Below, one piece after another: positions 51,586 to 60,191 of a DNA stretch of 64,000 bases. A model generated the notes under the pieces. The model saw nothing but the letters and a program-made list of their open reading frames with translations. It made no database searches and was not told where the DNA came from. Position numbers and translations under genes: made by a program. Within the stretch, counting starts at the first letter, position 1, and every line of letters starts with the position of its first letter. The stretch comes from Bacilli bacterium (lineage in GTDB: Bacteria; Bacillota_I; Bacilli_A; RF39; UBA660), in NCBI GenBank assembly GCA_900772415.1, contig CAAHEC010000003.1, positions 1-64,000 of the forward strand, read 5' to 3'.

Positions 51586-51614
51586 TTGAAATAAAGGGAT
51601 TCTTCTGATATAAT
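51586..51614 (+). promoter_or_regulatory. S10 operon promoter
   Basis: TTGAAA (51586-51591), 17-base spacer, extended -10 TGATATAAT (TATAAT 51609-51614). It is the best-matching promoter in the window and drives the ribosomal supercluster. Confidence 0.85.
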
Positions 51615-51620
51615 GATAAC

Positions 51621-51752
51621 TGCGTGTAGATGCGTAGATGTACGAGGTTGCTGATACACCCGGTTAAGTTGCTTTTATAAGACAAAGGGAATCAGGTAAT
51701 TCGTTACGGAGCTAGTCTATACCAGATATAGACGAAGGGAGGATAATTAAGT
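51621..51752 (+). promoter_or_regulatory. structured rpsJ leader conserved in Bacilli
   Basis: The roughly 130-base leader contains phrases I recognise from rpsJ leaders of lactobacilli and other Bacilli: GATACACCCGG near 51653, AAAGGGAA, TTACGGAGCTAG and a hairpin GTCTATA/TATAGAC (51715-51721 with 51727-51733) just before the ribosome site. Its greater GC content than surrounding DNA fits a folded RNA. Feedback control by a ribosomal protein is inferred. Confidence 0.65.
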
Positions 51753-52055
51753 ATGTCAAATAAAATTCGAATTAAATTAAAAGCATATGAACATCGTTCT
51801 TTAGATTTAGCTGCTTCTAAAATAGTTGAAACAGTTAAACGTACTGGAGGAAAGGTATCAGGACCTGTTCCATTACCTACTGAAATTCAAAAGTACACTA
51901 TTTTAAGAGCAGTTCATAAGTATAAAGATTCACGCGAACAATTCGAAATGCGTACTCACAAAAGATTAATTGATATTACAGAACCAAGTAAGGAAACAAT
52001 TGATGCTTTACAACATCTTGATTTACCAAGTGGTGTTGATATCGAAATTAAATAA
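51753..52055 (+). CDS. rpsJ: 30S ribosomal protein S10
   Basis: 100 residues: IRIKLKAYEHRSLDLAASKI, GPVPLPTEIQKYTILRAVHK and EMRTHKRLIDI are the S10 core. It also serves as NusE in antitermination. First gene of the supercluster; ribosome site AGGGAGGAT. Confidence 0.98.
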   Translation: MSNKIRIKLKAYEHRSLDLAASKIVETVKRTGGKVSGPVPLPTEIQKYTILRAVHKYKDSREQFEMRTHKRLIDITEPSKETIDALQHLDLPSGVDIEIK

Positions 52056-52070
52056 TTATAGGAGGAAAAA

Positions 52071-52811
52071 ATGGAAAGAAAAGGAATCTTAGGTCGTAAG
52101 CTAGGAATGACTCAAGTTTTTTCTAAGGATGGTAAATTAATTCCAGTTACAGTTGTTGAAGTAGAACCAAACGTTGTAACTCAAATTAAAACTGTAGAAA
52201 CTGATGGTTATGAAGCTATCCAATTAGCTTTTGATACTAAAAGAGAAAAGTTAAGTAACAAAGCAGAAAAAGGTCATCTAGCAAAAGCTAATACTGCTCC
52301 TAAGCGCTTCTTAAAAGAGATTCGCGGAGTTGATATTAGTAAATATGAACTTGGTCAAGAACTTTCGGTTGAAGTTTTTGAAGAAGGAGAAATGGTTGAT
52401 GTTACAGGAATCTCTAAGGGTAAAGGATTCCAAGGCGTTATTAAACGTTATAATCAATCAAGAGGTCCAATGGGACACGGATCTCAATATCATAGAGGTG
52501 TTGGTTCTCTAGGAACAATGAGGCCAATGCGTGTATTTAAGGGTAAGAAATTACCAGGACACATGGGACATGTTACTATTACAATGCAAAATTTAGAAGT
52601 AGTAGCTGTAATGCCTGAAGAAAATGTAATTTTAATTAAGGGTAATGTTCCAGGTGCTAAAAAGTCTTTAGTTATCATCAAATCAGCTGTTAAAAAGCCA
52701 AATGTAAAAAAAGAAAAGGTTGAACTAGTAAATTATGAAGCTAATAAACCTGAGGCTTTAGAACAAGTTGAAAGCGAGATAAACGAAGCATCACAAGAAA
52801 CAGCAGAATAA
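52071..52811 (+). CDS. rplC: 50S ribosomal protein L3
   Basis: 246 residues, with GILGRKLGMTQVFSKDGKLI and GKGFQGVIKRYNQSRGPMGH and GTMRPMRVFKGKKLPGHMG. A C-terminal extension of about 35 residues, acidic and Glu/Ala/Asn-rich, goes beyond the usual 205-210-residue length; its role is unknown. Confidence 0.97.
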   Translation: MERKGILGRKLGMTQVFSKDGKLIPVTVVEVEPNVVTQIKTVETDGYEAIQLAFDTKREKLSNKAEKGHLAKANTAPKRFLKEIRGVDISKYELGQELSVEVFEEGEMVDVTGISKGKGFQGVIKRYNQSRGPMGHGSQYHRGVGSLGTMRPMRVFKGKKLPGHMGHVTITMQNLEVVAVMPEENVILIKGNVPGAKKSLVIIKSAVKKPNVKKEKVELVNYEANKPEALEQVESEINEASQETAE

Positions 52812-52860
52812 TAGCTTAGAAAAAAAGATTTTATACTTGTGATGAAAGGAGGATTTTAAA

Positions 52861-53487
52861 ATGCCAAAGACAGCACTTTTAAATTTAAAAGGTGAAAAAA
52901 TTAAAGACATTAAATTAGATGATAGTGTTTGGGGGATTGCTCCAAATGATCAAGTTGTCTATGAACATATAAATTTAGCGATGGCTAATCAAAGACAGGG
53001 AACTCATGCTACTAAGACTCGTAGTGATGTTTCAGGTGGAGGAAGAAAGCCATGGAGACAAAAAGGAACTGGTAATGCTCGTCAAGGGTCTACTAGAGCA
53101 CCACACTGGGTTGGTGGTGGTGTAGTATTTGGACCAAGTTCAGATAGAAACTACACAAAAAAGATGAATAAAAAGGTTCGTCGTTTAGCTCTTAAGTCAG
53201 CATTAACTTATAAAGCAAATGATAAAGAAGTTGTTGTTTTAGAAAATATTAATATTGAAACAAACAAAACAAAAGATATGTTAAAACTATTAGAAAGCTT
53301 AAATTTAAATGGAAAATTATTAATTGTTACTACTGAATTAACTGAAAACTTAATTTTAGCAACAAGAAATATTGGTTCTATTAAATTAGTTTTAGCAAAT
53401 GAATTAAATACTTATGATGTTTTATATTGTGATAAATTAGTTATCACACAAGATGCATTAAAATATGTTGAGGAGGTGCTTAAATAA
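52861..53487 (+). CDS. rplD: 50S ribosomal protein L4
   Basis: 208 residues. The extended loop stretch TRSDVSGGGRKPWRQKGTG with ARQGSTRAPHWVGGGVVFGP reaches the exit tunnel. It overlaps rplW by one base. In some bacteria L4 represses its own operon by binding the leader; no proof here. Confidence 0.98.
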   Translation: MPKTALLNLKGEKIKDIKLDDSVWGIAPNDQVVYEHINLAMANQRQGTHATKTRSDVSGGGRKPWRQKGTGNARQGSTRAPHWVGGGVVFGPSSDRNYTKKMNKKVRRLALKSALTYKANDKEVVVLENINIETNKTKDMLKLLESLNLNGKLLIVTTELTENLILATRNIGSIKLVLANELNTYDVLYCDKLVITQDALKYVEEVLK

Positions 53488-53759
53488 TGAAAGAAATAAT
53501 AAAAGCACCAGTAGTAACTGAAAAATCAGCTAATATTTCAGCTGATGGTAAAAAAGTTGTATTAAAAGTATCTAAGGATGCCAATAAAGTTCAAATAAGA
53601 CAAGCTGTTGAAAAAGCTTTCGACGTTAAGGTTACAAACGTCAATACTGTAAACGTTCGTGCTAAGAAAAAAAGAGTAGGACGTTATGAAGGAAAAACTA
53701 AAGCTTATAAGAAAGCAATAGTAACTTTAGCTGAAGGCAGCAAGTTAGAATTAAGCTAA
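53487..53759 (+). CDS. rplW: 50S ribosomal protein L23
   Basis: 90 residues: IIKAPVVTEKSANISADGKK, VRAKKKRVGRYEGKTKAYKK. Lies at the tunnel exit and is the docking point for trigger factor and SRP. Overlaps rplD by one base. Confidence 0.97.
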   Translation: MKEIIKAPVVTEKSANISADGKKVVLKVSKDANKVQIRQAVEKAFDVKVTNVNTVNVRAKKKRVGRYEGKTKAYKKAIVTLAEGSKLELS

Positions 53760-53774
53760 TAAGGAGGAAATATA

Positions 53775-54602
53775 ATGCCAGTTAAAAAGTTCAGACCAAC
53801 TACAAATGCTAGAAGACAAATGAGTACTTTGGTTAATGATGAAATAACTAAAAATACTCCTGAAAAAAGCTTAGTAGTTAATAAGAAAAAAACAAGTGGT
53901 CGTAATAACTTAGGTCGTATAACAGTAAGACATCGTGGCGGTGAAGAAAAACGTAAATATCGTTTAATTGATTTCAAAAGAAATAAATTTGATATTACAG
54001 GAAAAGTAGCTGCTATTGAATACGATCCAAATAGAAGTGCAAATATAGCACTTATCAATTACAAAGATGGTGAAAAAAGATATATTATAGCTCCTAAGGG
54101 ATTAAAGATTGGAGATATAATTGTTAGCGGTCAAAACGTTGATGTTAAAGTTGGCAACGCTATGCCAATTATGAACATTCCTGTTGGTACTGTAATTCAT
54201 AACATCGAATTAAAGCCAGGAAAAGGAGCACAACTTGCACGTAGTGCAGGATCTAGTGCGCAAATTCTTGGACGTGAAGAAAAATACGTATTAATAAGAT
54301 TAAGAAGTGGTGAAACAAGAAAAATTCTTGGTACTTGTATGGCTACTATAGGTGAGGTTGGTAATACTGATTTTGCACTAGTTAATTTAGGTAAAGCAGG
54401 ACGTACTCGTCACATGGGAATTCGTCCAACGGTACGTGGTTCTGTTATGAACCCTAATGATCACCCACATGGTGGTGGTGAAGGTAGAGCTCCAGTAGGA
54501 CGTAAACAACCTATGACACCTTGGGGTAAACCTGCACTTGGTATGAAGACTCGTAACAATAAAAAGGCTTCAACTAAGTTAATCGTAAGCCGTAAAAAAT
54601 AA
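53775..54602 (+). CDS. rplB: 50S ribosomal protein L2
   Basis: 275 residues, full length: PVKKFRPTTNARRQMSTLVN, KRKYRLIDFKRNKFDITGKV, GRKQPMTPWGKPALGMKTR, with the universally conserved His-rich NPNDHPHGGGEGRAPVG near the peptidyl-transferase centre. Confidence 0.98.
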   Translation: MPVKKFRPTTNARRQMSTLVNDEITKNTPEKSLVVNKKKTSGRNNLGRITVRHRGGEEKRKYRLIDFKRNKFDITGKVAAIEYDPNRSANIALINYKDGEKRYIIAPKGLKIGDIIVSGQNVDVKVGNAMPIMNIPVGTVIHNIELKPGKGAQLARSAGSSAQILGREEKYVLIRLRSGETRKILGTCMATIGEVGNTDFALVNLGKAGRTRHMGIRPTVRGSVMNPNDHPHGGGEGRAPVGRKQPMTPWGKPALGMKTRNNKKASTKLIVSRKK

Positions 54603-54621
54603 AAGAAAGGAAAAATAGAAA

Positions 54622-54894
54622 ATGGCAAGAAGCATAAAAAAGGGACCTTATGTATTTGATAGATTACTTAAAAAGGTTCAAAAATTAAATGAAGAAGGCA
54701 AAAAAGAAGTAATTAAAACTTGGTCACGCCGTTCAACAATATTTCCAGATTTTATAGGACACACTTTTGCGGTTCATAATGGTAAGGATTTTATACCTGT
54801 TTATGTTACTGAGGATATGGTTGGACATAAACTAGGAGAATTTTCTCTTACTCGTAAATGTGGTGGACACGGCGAGAATAAAGACAAGAAGTAA
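54622..54894 (+). CDS. rpsS: 30S ribosomal protein S19
   Basis: 90 residues with RSIKKGPYVFDRLLKKV, TWSRRSTIFPDFIGHTFAVH and GHKLGEFSLTRKCGGHG. Sits at the head of the small subunit next to S13. Confidence 0.98.
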   Translation: MARSIKKGPYVFDRLLKKVQKLNEEGKKEVIKTWSRRSTIFPDFIGHTFAVHNGKDFIPVYVTEDMVGHKLGEFSLTRKCGGHGENKDKK

Positions 54895-54916
54895 TAACTA
54901 GAAGGGAGATAATATT

Positions 54917-55249
54917 ATGGAAGCGAAAGCAATTGCGAAAACAGTTCGTATTTCCGCTTTAAAATCTCGTTTAGTTATGAGGTTAGTAAACGGAAAAAGC
55001 GTAAGTGAAGCAATGTCTATTTTAAACAATATGAATAACAAAGCTGCACGCGTTATTAAAAAAGTATTAACTTCAGCAGTAGCAAATGCTGAAAATAATT
55101 ATAATCTTGATAAGGAAAAGCTTTATGTAAAGGAAGCATATGTAAATGATGGACCTGTACTTAAAAGATCAGTACCAGATTCAAGAGGAAGAATTGCAAA
55201 AAACGATCACCGTACAAGTCATGTAACAGTGGTTGTTGCAGAAAGATAA
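54917..55249 (+). CDS. rplV: 50S ribosomal protein L22
   Basis: 110 residues: AKTVRISALKSRLVMRLVNG, then the tunnel-lining hairpin with YVNDGPVLKRSVPDSRGRI and a terminal THVTVVV-like strand (SHVTVVVAE). Macrolide-relevant loop is intact. Confidence 0.97.
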   Translation: MEAKAIAKTVRISALKSRLVMRLVNGKSVSEAMSILNNMNNKAARVIKKVLTSAVANAENNYNLDKEKLYVKEAYVNDGPVLKRSVPDSRGRIAKNDHRTSHVTVVVAER

Positions 55250-55266
55250 TGTAAGGAGGAAAACTA

Positions 55267-55944
55267 ATGGGTCAAAAAGTTAATCCTGCAGGTTTAAGAC
55301 TTGGTATTAACAAGGACTGGACTGCTAAATGGTATGCATCAAGCAAAGATTTTTCTAAGACTTTAGAAAATGACATGAAAATTCGTAAATTTTTATCTAA
55401 AAAATTAAAGAATGCAGCAGTTTCTTCTATAACAATTGAAAGAAGTAATAAAAAGACCGAAGTTAAAATCAGTACTGCAAAACCTGGTGTTGTTATAGGA
55501 CACGGTGGAGAAGAAATAGAAAAATTAAAAACTGGATTAAACAAATTAGTAAATGAAGAAATTCAAGTTTCAATAATTGAAGTTAAGAACCCTGATTTGA
55601 ATGCTCAGTTAGTTGCTGATAACATTGCAAGTCAAATCGAAAACAGAGGTTCGTATAGAATGGCTCAAAAAAGAGCTATTAGAAACACAATGAAAGCTGG
55701 AGCAAAAGGAATTAAAACATTATGCTCTGGACGCTTAAATGGAGCAGAAATTGCTCGTAGTGAAGGCTATAATGAGGGTACTACACCTTTACATACTTTA
55801 AGAGCAGATATTGATTATGCAACTAGTGAAGCAGATACTACATATGGTAAGATAGGTGTTAAGGTATGGATTTACAAGGGTGAAATACTTCCTTCAAAGA
55901 GAAAAAACGGGGGTGTTCGTGATGCTAATACCAAAAAGAACTAA
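55267..55944 (+). CDS. rpsC: 30S ribosomal protein S3
   Basis: 225 residues. MGQKVNPAGLRLGINKDW starts it; the KH domain has VVIGHGGEEIEKLKTGL; the C-terminal domain has GSYRMAQKRAIRNTMKAGAK and IDYATSEADTTYGKIGVKVW. Overlaps rplP by 23 bases. Confidence 0.98.
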   Translation: MGQKVNPAGLRLGINKDWTAKWYASSKDFSKTLENDMKIRKFLSKKLKNAAVSSITIERSNKKTEVKISTAKPGVVIGHGGEEIEKLKTGLNKLVNEEIQVSIIEVKNPDLNAQLVADNIASQIENRGSYRMAQKRAIRNTMKAGAKGIKTLCSGRLNGAEIARSEGYNEGTTPLHTLRADIDYATSEADTTYGKIGVKVWIYKGEILPSKRKNGGVRDANTKKN

Positions 55945-56353
55945 ATATCGTAAACCTCATAGAATTTATCATGAAGGAAAATCAAAGGGAAATACAAAAG
56001 TTACTTTTGGTGAGTATGGTCTAATGGCTAAGGAAGGTGCTTGGATAACAGCTCAACAAATCGAAGCAGCTCGTGTTGCTATGACTCGTTATATGAAGCG
56101 TGGTGGTAAAGTATATGTTAATATATTTCCACATCTTTCATTAACAAAAAAACCTTTAGAAACTCGTCAAGGTAAAGGTAAAGGTAATCCAGAAAGCTGG
56201 GTTGCAGTTGTAAAAGAAGGAAAAGTTATGTTTGAGGTTGCTGGAGTAACTGAAGAAGTAGCTCGTGAAGCATTAAGACTTGCAATGCACAAGTTACCAA
56301 TCAAATGTAAATTTGTAACAAAAGAAAATGGTGGTGAAAAAAATGAAGGTTAA
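55922..56353 (+). CDS. rplP: 50S ribosomal protein L16
   Basis: 143 residues, starting MLIPKRTKYRKPHRIYHEGK. Other marks are WITAQQIEAARVAMTRYMKR and GKGKGNPESWVAVVKEGKVM. ATG 55922 lies in the rpsC end and gives the universal L16 N-terminus; an in-frame start 22 codons earlier is not credible. It binds the A-site region of 23S rRNA. Confidence 0.97.
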   Translation: MLIPKRTKYRKPHRIYHEGKSKGNTKVTFGEYGLMAKEGAWITAQQIEAARVAMTRYMKRGGKVYVNIFPHLSLTKKPLETRQGKGKGNPESWVAVVKEGKVMFEVAGVTEEVAREALRLAMHKLPIKCKFVTKENGGEKNEG

Positions 56354-56534
56354 GGAAATAAGAGAACTAACCACTGAACAAATTGAAACTAAGATAGTAG
56401 AAGCTAAGGATGAAATATTTAGCTTACGTTTAAAACAAGCTACCGGAAACTTAGAAAAACCTTCAAAAATACATGAATTAAGAAAAGACGTTGCTAGAAT
56501 GAAAACAATTTTAGCAGAGCGCAAAAAAGCTTAA
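56343..56534 (+). CDS. rpmC: 50S ribosomal protein L29
   Basis: 63 residues: MKVKEIRELTTEQIETKIVE, FSLRLKQATGNLEKPSKI, VARMKTILAERKK. ATG 56343 overlaps the rplP end by 11 bases; an upstream GTG at 56328 belongs to the ribosome site. Confidence 0.96.
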   Translation: MKVKEIRELTTEQIETKIVEAKDEIFSLRLKQATGNLEKPSKIHELRKDVARMKTILAERKKA

Positions 56535-56548
56535 AGGAGGGTTTACTA

Positions 56549-56806
56549 ATGGAAAAGACAAAACATGAAGTAATTGGTAAAGTTGTAAGTGCTAAAAATG
56601 ATAAAACAATTACAATTTTAGTAGAAACTTATAAAAAGGATCCTAAATATGGTAAGCGAGTTAAATATTCAAAAAAATATGCAGCTCATGATGAAAACAA
56701 TCAAGCAAAAGTTGGAGATATCGTTAGAGTTGTTGCAACTAAACCATTATCAAAAACAAAGAGATTTAGTTTAGTGGAAATAGTAGAAGAAGCCGTAATT
56801 TTATAG
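56549..56806 (+). CDS. rpsQ: 30S ribosomal protein S17
   Basis: 85 residues with an OB fold: HEVIGKVVSAKNDKTITILV, YGKRVKYSKKYAAHDENN and GDIVRVVATKPLSKTKRFSL. Follows rpmC after a 14-base gap carrying AAAGGAGGG. Confidence 0.97.
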   Translation: MEKTKHEVIGKVVSAKNDKTITILVETYKKDPKYGKRVKYSKKYAAHDENNQAKVGDIVRVVATKPLSKTKRFSLVEIVEEAVIL

Positions 56807-56837
56807 GCACTTTACAAATTAGAAGGAGGAAATGTTT

Positions 56838-57206
56838 ATGATTCAACAACAAAGTCGTTTAAAAGTTGCTGATAATTCCGGAGCTCGTGAATTAATGGTT
56901 ATAAGAGTTTTGGGTGGTAGTACTCATAAGACTGGAAATATTGGCGATATCGTAGTTGGAACAGTAAAAAAAGCAACTCCAAATGGTAATATAGCAAGCG
57001 GTAAAGTCGTAAAAGCGGTTATCGTTAGAAGCAAGTTTGGAATGCGTAGAGATGATGGTTCTTATATTAAATTTGATGATAATGCATGCGTAATTATTAA
57101 AGATGATAAGACACCAGTTGGAACAAGAGTTTTAGGTCCAGTAGCACGCGAGTTACGTGATAAAGATTTCATGAAAATTGTATCGTTAGCAAAAGAAGTG
57201 TTATAG
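56838..57206 (+). CDS. rplN: 50S ribosomal protein L14
   Basis: 122 residues: MIQQQSRLKVADNSGARELM, then VKKATPNGNIASGKVVKAVI and RVLGPVARELRDKDFMKIVS. ATG 56838 gives the standard N-terminus and a 7-base spacing from AAGGAGGA; ATG 56832 is too close. Confidence 0.97.
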   Translation: MIQQQSRLKVADNSGARELMVIRVLGGSTHKTGNIGDIVVGTVKKATPNGNIASGKVVKAVIVRSKFGMRRDDGSYIKFDDNACVIIKDDKTPVGTRVLGPVARELRDKDFMKIVSLAKEVL

Positions 57207-57227
57207 GCCTTTTAAGGAGGAAAAATC

Positions 57228-57533
57228 ATGAATTTAAAAGTTGGAGATAAAGTAATTGTTATTGCTGGTAAAGATAAGGGCAAAGAAGGAAAAATCATCG
57301 CTAAGAAGGGTGAAAAAGTTTTTGTTGAAGGCGTTAATATGGTTAAAAAGCATGTAAAACCAAATGGCCAAAATGAAAATGGTGGAATTTTTGATAAAGA
57401 AGCAGCTATTCACGTTTCTAATGTTATGATTATTGATCCAAAAACAAAAAAACGTGCCAGAATAGCAAAACAAATAAATAAAGACGGAAAAAAAGTTAGA
57501 GTTTCTAGCAAGTCAAAAAACGAATTAGACTAA
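57228..57533 (+). CDS. rplX: 50S ribosomal protein L24
   Basis: 101 residues with the KOW motif KVGDKVIVIAGKDKGKEGKI and VEGVNMVKKHVKPNGQNENG. An assembly initiator of the large subunit. Ribosome site TAAGGAGGAA. Confidence 0.97.
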   Translation: MNLKVGDKVIVIAGKDKGKEGKIIAKKGEKVFVEGVNMVKKHVKPNGQNENGGIFDKEAAIHVSNVMIIDPKTKKRARIAKQINKDGKKVRVSSKSKNELD

Positions 57534-57551
57534 CCTGGAAGGAGGGTAACT

Positions 57552-58091
57552 ATGAACAGTTTAAAAGAAAAATATACTAAGGAAATCGTTCCTGAATTAA
57601 CAAAGAAATATAATTATACTACTGTCATGGCTGTACCAAAGCTAGAAAAGATCGTAGTTAATATGGGAGTTGGAGATGCAACGCTAAATAGTAAACTTTT
57701 AGATGTTGCAACAGAAGAATTAGAAAAGATAACTGGACAACAACCAGTTGTTACAAAAGCAAAAAAATCAATTGCTGGTTTTAAATTAAGAGAAGGTCAA
57801 GCAATTGGATGTAAGGTTACACTTCGCGGGGAAACTATGTATACTTTCTTAGAAAAGCTTATTAAAATCGTTTTACCTCGTGTACGTGATTTTAGAGGTA
57901 TATCAAATAAGGCTTTCGATGGAAGAGGAAATTATACTTTAGGAATTAAAGAACAAACAATATTTCCTGAAATAGTTTACGATGAAGTTGTAAAAGTACG
58001 TGGAATGGACATTGTTTTTGTTACAACAGCAAAAACAAATGAAGAAGCATTAGACTTATTAAAGGGATTTGGATTACCTTTTAAGAAGTAA
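57552..58091 (+). CDS. rplE: 50S ribosomal protein L5
   Basis: 179 residues: YTKEIVPELTKKYNYTTVMA, KIVVNMGVGDATLNSKLLD, GQQPVVTKAKKSIAGFKLRE, and FRGISNKAFDGRGNYTLGI. Contacts 5S rRNA and the P-site tRNA. Confidence 0.98.
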   Translation: MNSLKEKYTKEIVPELTKKYNYTTVMAVPKLEKIVVNMGVGDATLNSKLLDVATEELEKITGQQPVVTKAKKSIAGFKLREGQAIGCKVTLRGETMYTFLEKLIKIVLPRVRDFRGISNKAFDGRGNYTLGIKEQTIFPEIVYDEVVKVRGMDIVFVTTAKTNEEALDLLKGFGLPFKK

Positions 58092-58107
58092 GCAAGGGAG
58101 GCAGAAA

Positions 58108-58293
58108 ATGGCAAAAAAAAGTATGGTCGTAAAACAACAAAGACCAAAGAAATTTAAAGTACAAGAATATACTCGTTGCAACAGATGCGGTCGTCCACAT
58201 TCAGTAATGAAAAAGTTTGGTATCTGCCGTATTTGCTTTAGAGAATTAGCGTATAAGGGAGAAATTCCTGGCGTTAAAAAGTCAAGTTGGTAA
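58108..58293 (+). CDS. rpsZ: 30S ribosomal protein S14, zinc-binding type Z
   Basis: 61 residues, the short S14 with four zinc-binding cysteines (YTRCNRCGRPHS and ICRICFRELA). ATG 58108 after AAGGGAGG gives the usual MAKKSM start; an in-frame upstream start at 58069 lies in rplE. Short zinc S14 is typical of Bacillota. Confidence 0.97.
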   Translation: MAKKSMVVKQQRPKKFKVQEYTRCNRCGRPHSVMKKFGICRICFRELAYKGEIPGVKKSSW

Positions 58294-58320
58294 GAAGAAA
58301 GATACGAAAGGAGGATTCAT

Positions 58321-58719
58321 ATGTCAGTAACAGATCCAATCGCAGATATGCTTACGCGTATTCGTAATGCAAATCAAATGCGTTATAATGAAGTAGTAAT
58401 TCCTTCATCAAATGTTAAATTAGAAATAGTTAAAATATTAAAGGGTGAAGGATATATTGAAAATTATAAAGTAGAAAAAAATGAAGTTCAAAATAACATA
58501 ATTGTTACTTTGAAATATGGAAAAAATAAAGAAAGAGTAATTTCTGGTTTAAAGAGAATCTCAAAACCAGGACTACGTGTGTATGCTAAAGCAGAAGAAA
58601 TTCCAACTGTTTTAAATGGTCTTGGAATATCTATCGTTTCAACATCAAAAGGAATAATGACTGGTAAAGAAGCTAGAAAAGAAAACCTTGGTGGAGAAGT
58701 ATTAGCATATGTATGGTAA
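58321..58719 (+). CDS. rpsH: 30S ribosomal protein S8
   Basis: 132 residues: VTDPIADMLTRIRNANQMRY, GLKRISKPGLRVYAKAEEIP and ISIVSTSKGIMTGKEARK, ending LGGEVLAYVW. Translational repressor of the spc operon in E. coli. Confidence 0.98.
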   Translation: MSVTDPIADMLTRIRNANQMRYNEVVIPSSNVKLEIVKILKGEGYIENYKVEKNEVQNNIIVTLKYGKNKERVISGLKRISKPGLRVYAKAEEIPTVLNGLGISIVSTSKGIMTGKEARKENLGGEVLAYVW

Positions 58720-58742
58720 TTCAAACAAGGAGGAACTAAAAG

Positions 58743-59282
58743 ATGAGTCGTATTGGAAATAGAATATTAACGGTTCCAGAAGGTGTAACCGTAACTTGTG
58801 AAAATGGATTGATCACTGTAAAAGGACCTAAGGGAGAATTATCATTAAACAAAAATGAAAACATAGATGTTTTTGTTGAAGAAAACAAAGTTAAGGTTAC
58901 AAGAAACAGTGACATAAAAACTACAAAACAAATGCATGGTACAACAAATTCTTTGATTGAAAACATGATTAAGGGAGTAACTTCAGGTTATGAAAAAGGA
59001 CTTGAAATACTAGGCGTTGGTTATCGTTTTAATGTTAAAGGAAATAAATTGGAAATAAATGCTGGTTATTCACATAAAATTGAACTTGAAATTCCAGCAG
59101 GTTTAACAGTTGAAAGCGTAAGCGCAACTGAAATTACTGTTAAAGGTATAAATAAAGAAGCAGTAGGAAAATTTGCTGCAGAAATAAGAGAAGTTAGAAA
59201 GCCTGAACCATATAAAGGCAAAGGTATTCGTTATAAAGGCGAATACGTTCGTCGTAAAGAAGGAAAGAAAGCTTCTAAATAA
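58743..59282 (+). CDS. rplF: 50S ribosomal protein L6
   Basis: 179 residues with two related halves: SRIGNRILTVPEGVTVTCEN, then GLEILGVGYRFNVKGNKLEI, RKPEPYKGKGIRYKGEYVRR. Sits at the base of the stalk. Confidence 0.98.
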   Translation: MSRIGNRILTVPEGVTVTCENGLITVKGPKGELSLNKNENIDVFVEENKVKVTRNSDIKTTKQMHGTTNSLIENMIKGVTSGYEKGLEILGVGYRFNVKGNKLEINAGYSHKIELEIPAGLTVESVSATEITVKGINKEAVGKFAAEIREVRKPEPYKGKGIRYKGEYVRRKEGKKASK

Positions 59283-59303
59283 TAGGAAAGGGAGATTATT
59301 ACA

Positions 59304-59666
59304 ATGATAAAAAAAACATCACGTAATGAAGCTCGTAAGGCTAGGCACGCTAGAATAAGAACAAAGGTTAGTGGAACTAGTGAGTTACCAAGATTATGTG
59401 TATTTAGATCTTTAAAGAACATATCAGCTCAAATAATAGATGATACTAAGGGTATAACATTAGTTAGCGCATCATCTAATGATAAAGATTTAGATATAAA
59501 AAATGGTGGTAACATAGAAGCAAGTAAGCTTGTAGGAGCTTTGGTTGCAAAGAAAGCAAAGAAAGCAAAAATTAGCAAAGTAGTATTCGACAGAGGCGGA
59601 TACTTATATCATGGTCGTGTAAAAGCATTAGCAGATGCTGCACGTGAAAATGGATTAGAATTCTAA
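59304..59666 (+). CDS. rplR: 50S ribosomal protein L18
   Basis: 120 residues: RNEARKARHARIRTKVSGTS, PRLCVFRSLKNISAQIIDD and VFDRGGYLYHGRVKALADAA. Binds 5S rRNA with L5. Confidence 0.97.
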   Translation: MIKKTSRNEARKARHARIRTKVSGTSELPRLCVFRSLKNISAQIIDDTKGITLVSASSNDKDLDIKNGGNIEASKLVGALVAKKAKKAKISKVVFDRGGYLYHGRVKALADAARENGLEF

Positions 59667-59681
59667 AAGGAGGGTAACAAA

Positions 59682-60191
59682 GTGGAAAGAAGAAATAGTA
59701 AACCACGCGAAAAAGAATATAACGAATCTGTTATTTCTGTAAATCGTGTTACAAAGGTTACCAAAGGTGGACGCCGTCTTCGTTTTGCAGCAACAGTTGC
59801 AGTAGGTGACGGAAAAGGTAAAGTTGGTCTTGGAACTGGTAAAGCAAACGAAGTTCAAGATGCAATAAAAAAAGCAATTGGAAATGCTACAAATAACATA
59901 ATTAAAGTTGATTTAGTAGAAGAAAGAACCGTTTCTCATGACGCTATTGGTACATCAGGGGCTGCTAAGGTTTTAATTAAACCTGCTAAAGCTGGTACTG
60001 GTATTATAGCTGGGGGATCAGTTCGTGCTATACTAGAATTAGCTGGTGTTAAAGATATCATTTCAAAATCACTTGGATCTAATACAAAAATAAATACCGC
60101 AAGAGCATGTATAGAAGCTTTAAAGAGCCAAAAATCAGCTGAACACATAGCTGAATTAAGAGGAAAATCTGTAGAGGAGATTTTAGGATAA
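59682..60191 (+). CDS. rpsE: 30S ribosomal protein S5
   Basis: 169 residues, GTG start after AAAGGAGGG. Double-stranded RNA-binding part: SVNRVTKVTKGGRRLRFAAT, GDGKGKVGLGTGKANEVQDA; C-terminal part ends AELRGKSVEEILG. Overlaps rplO by one base, leaving no room for the L30 gene (rpmD) normally found here. Confidence 0.98.
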   Translation: MERRNSKPREKEYNESVISVNRVTKVTKGGRRLRFAATVAVGDGKGKVGLGTGKANEVQDAIKKAIGNATNNIIKVDLVEERTVSHDAIGTSGAAKVLIKPAKAGTGIIAGGSVRAILELAGVKDIISKSLGSNTKINTARACIEALKSQKSAEHIAELRGKSVEEILG

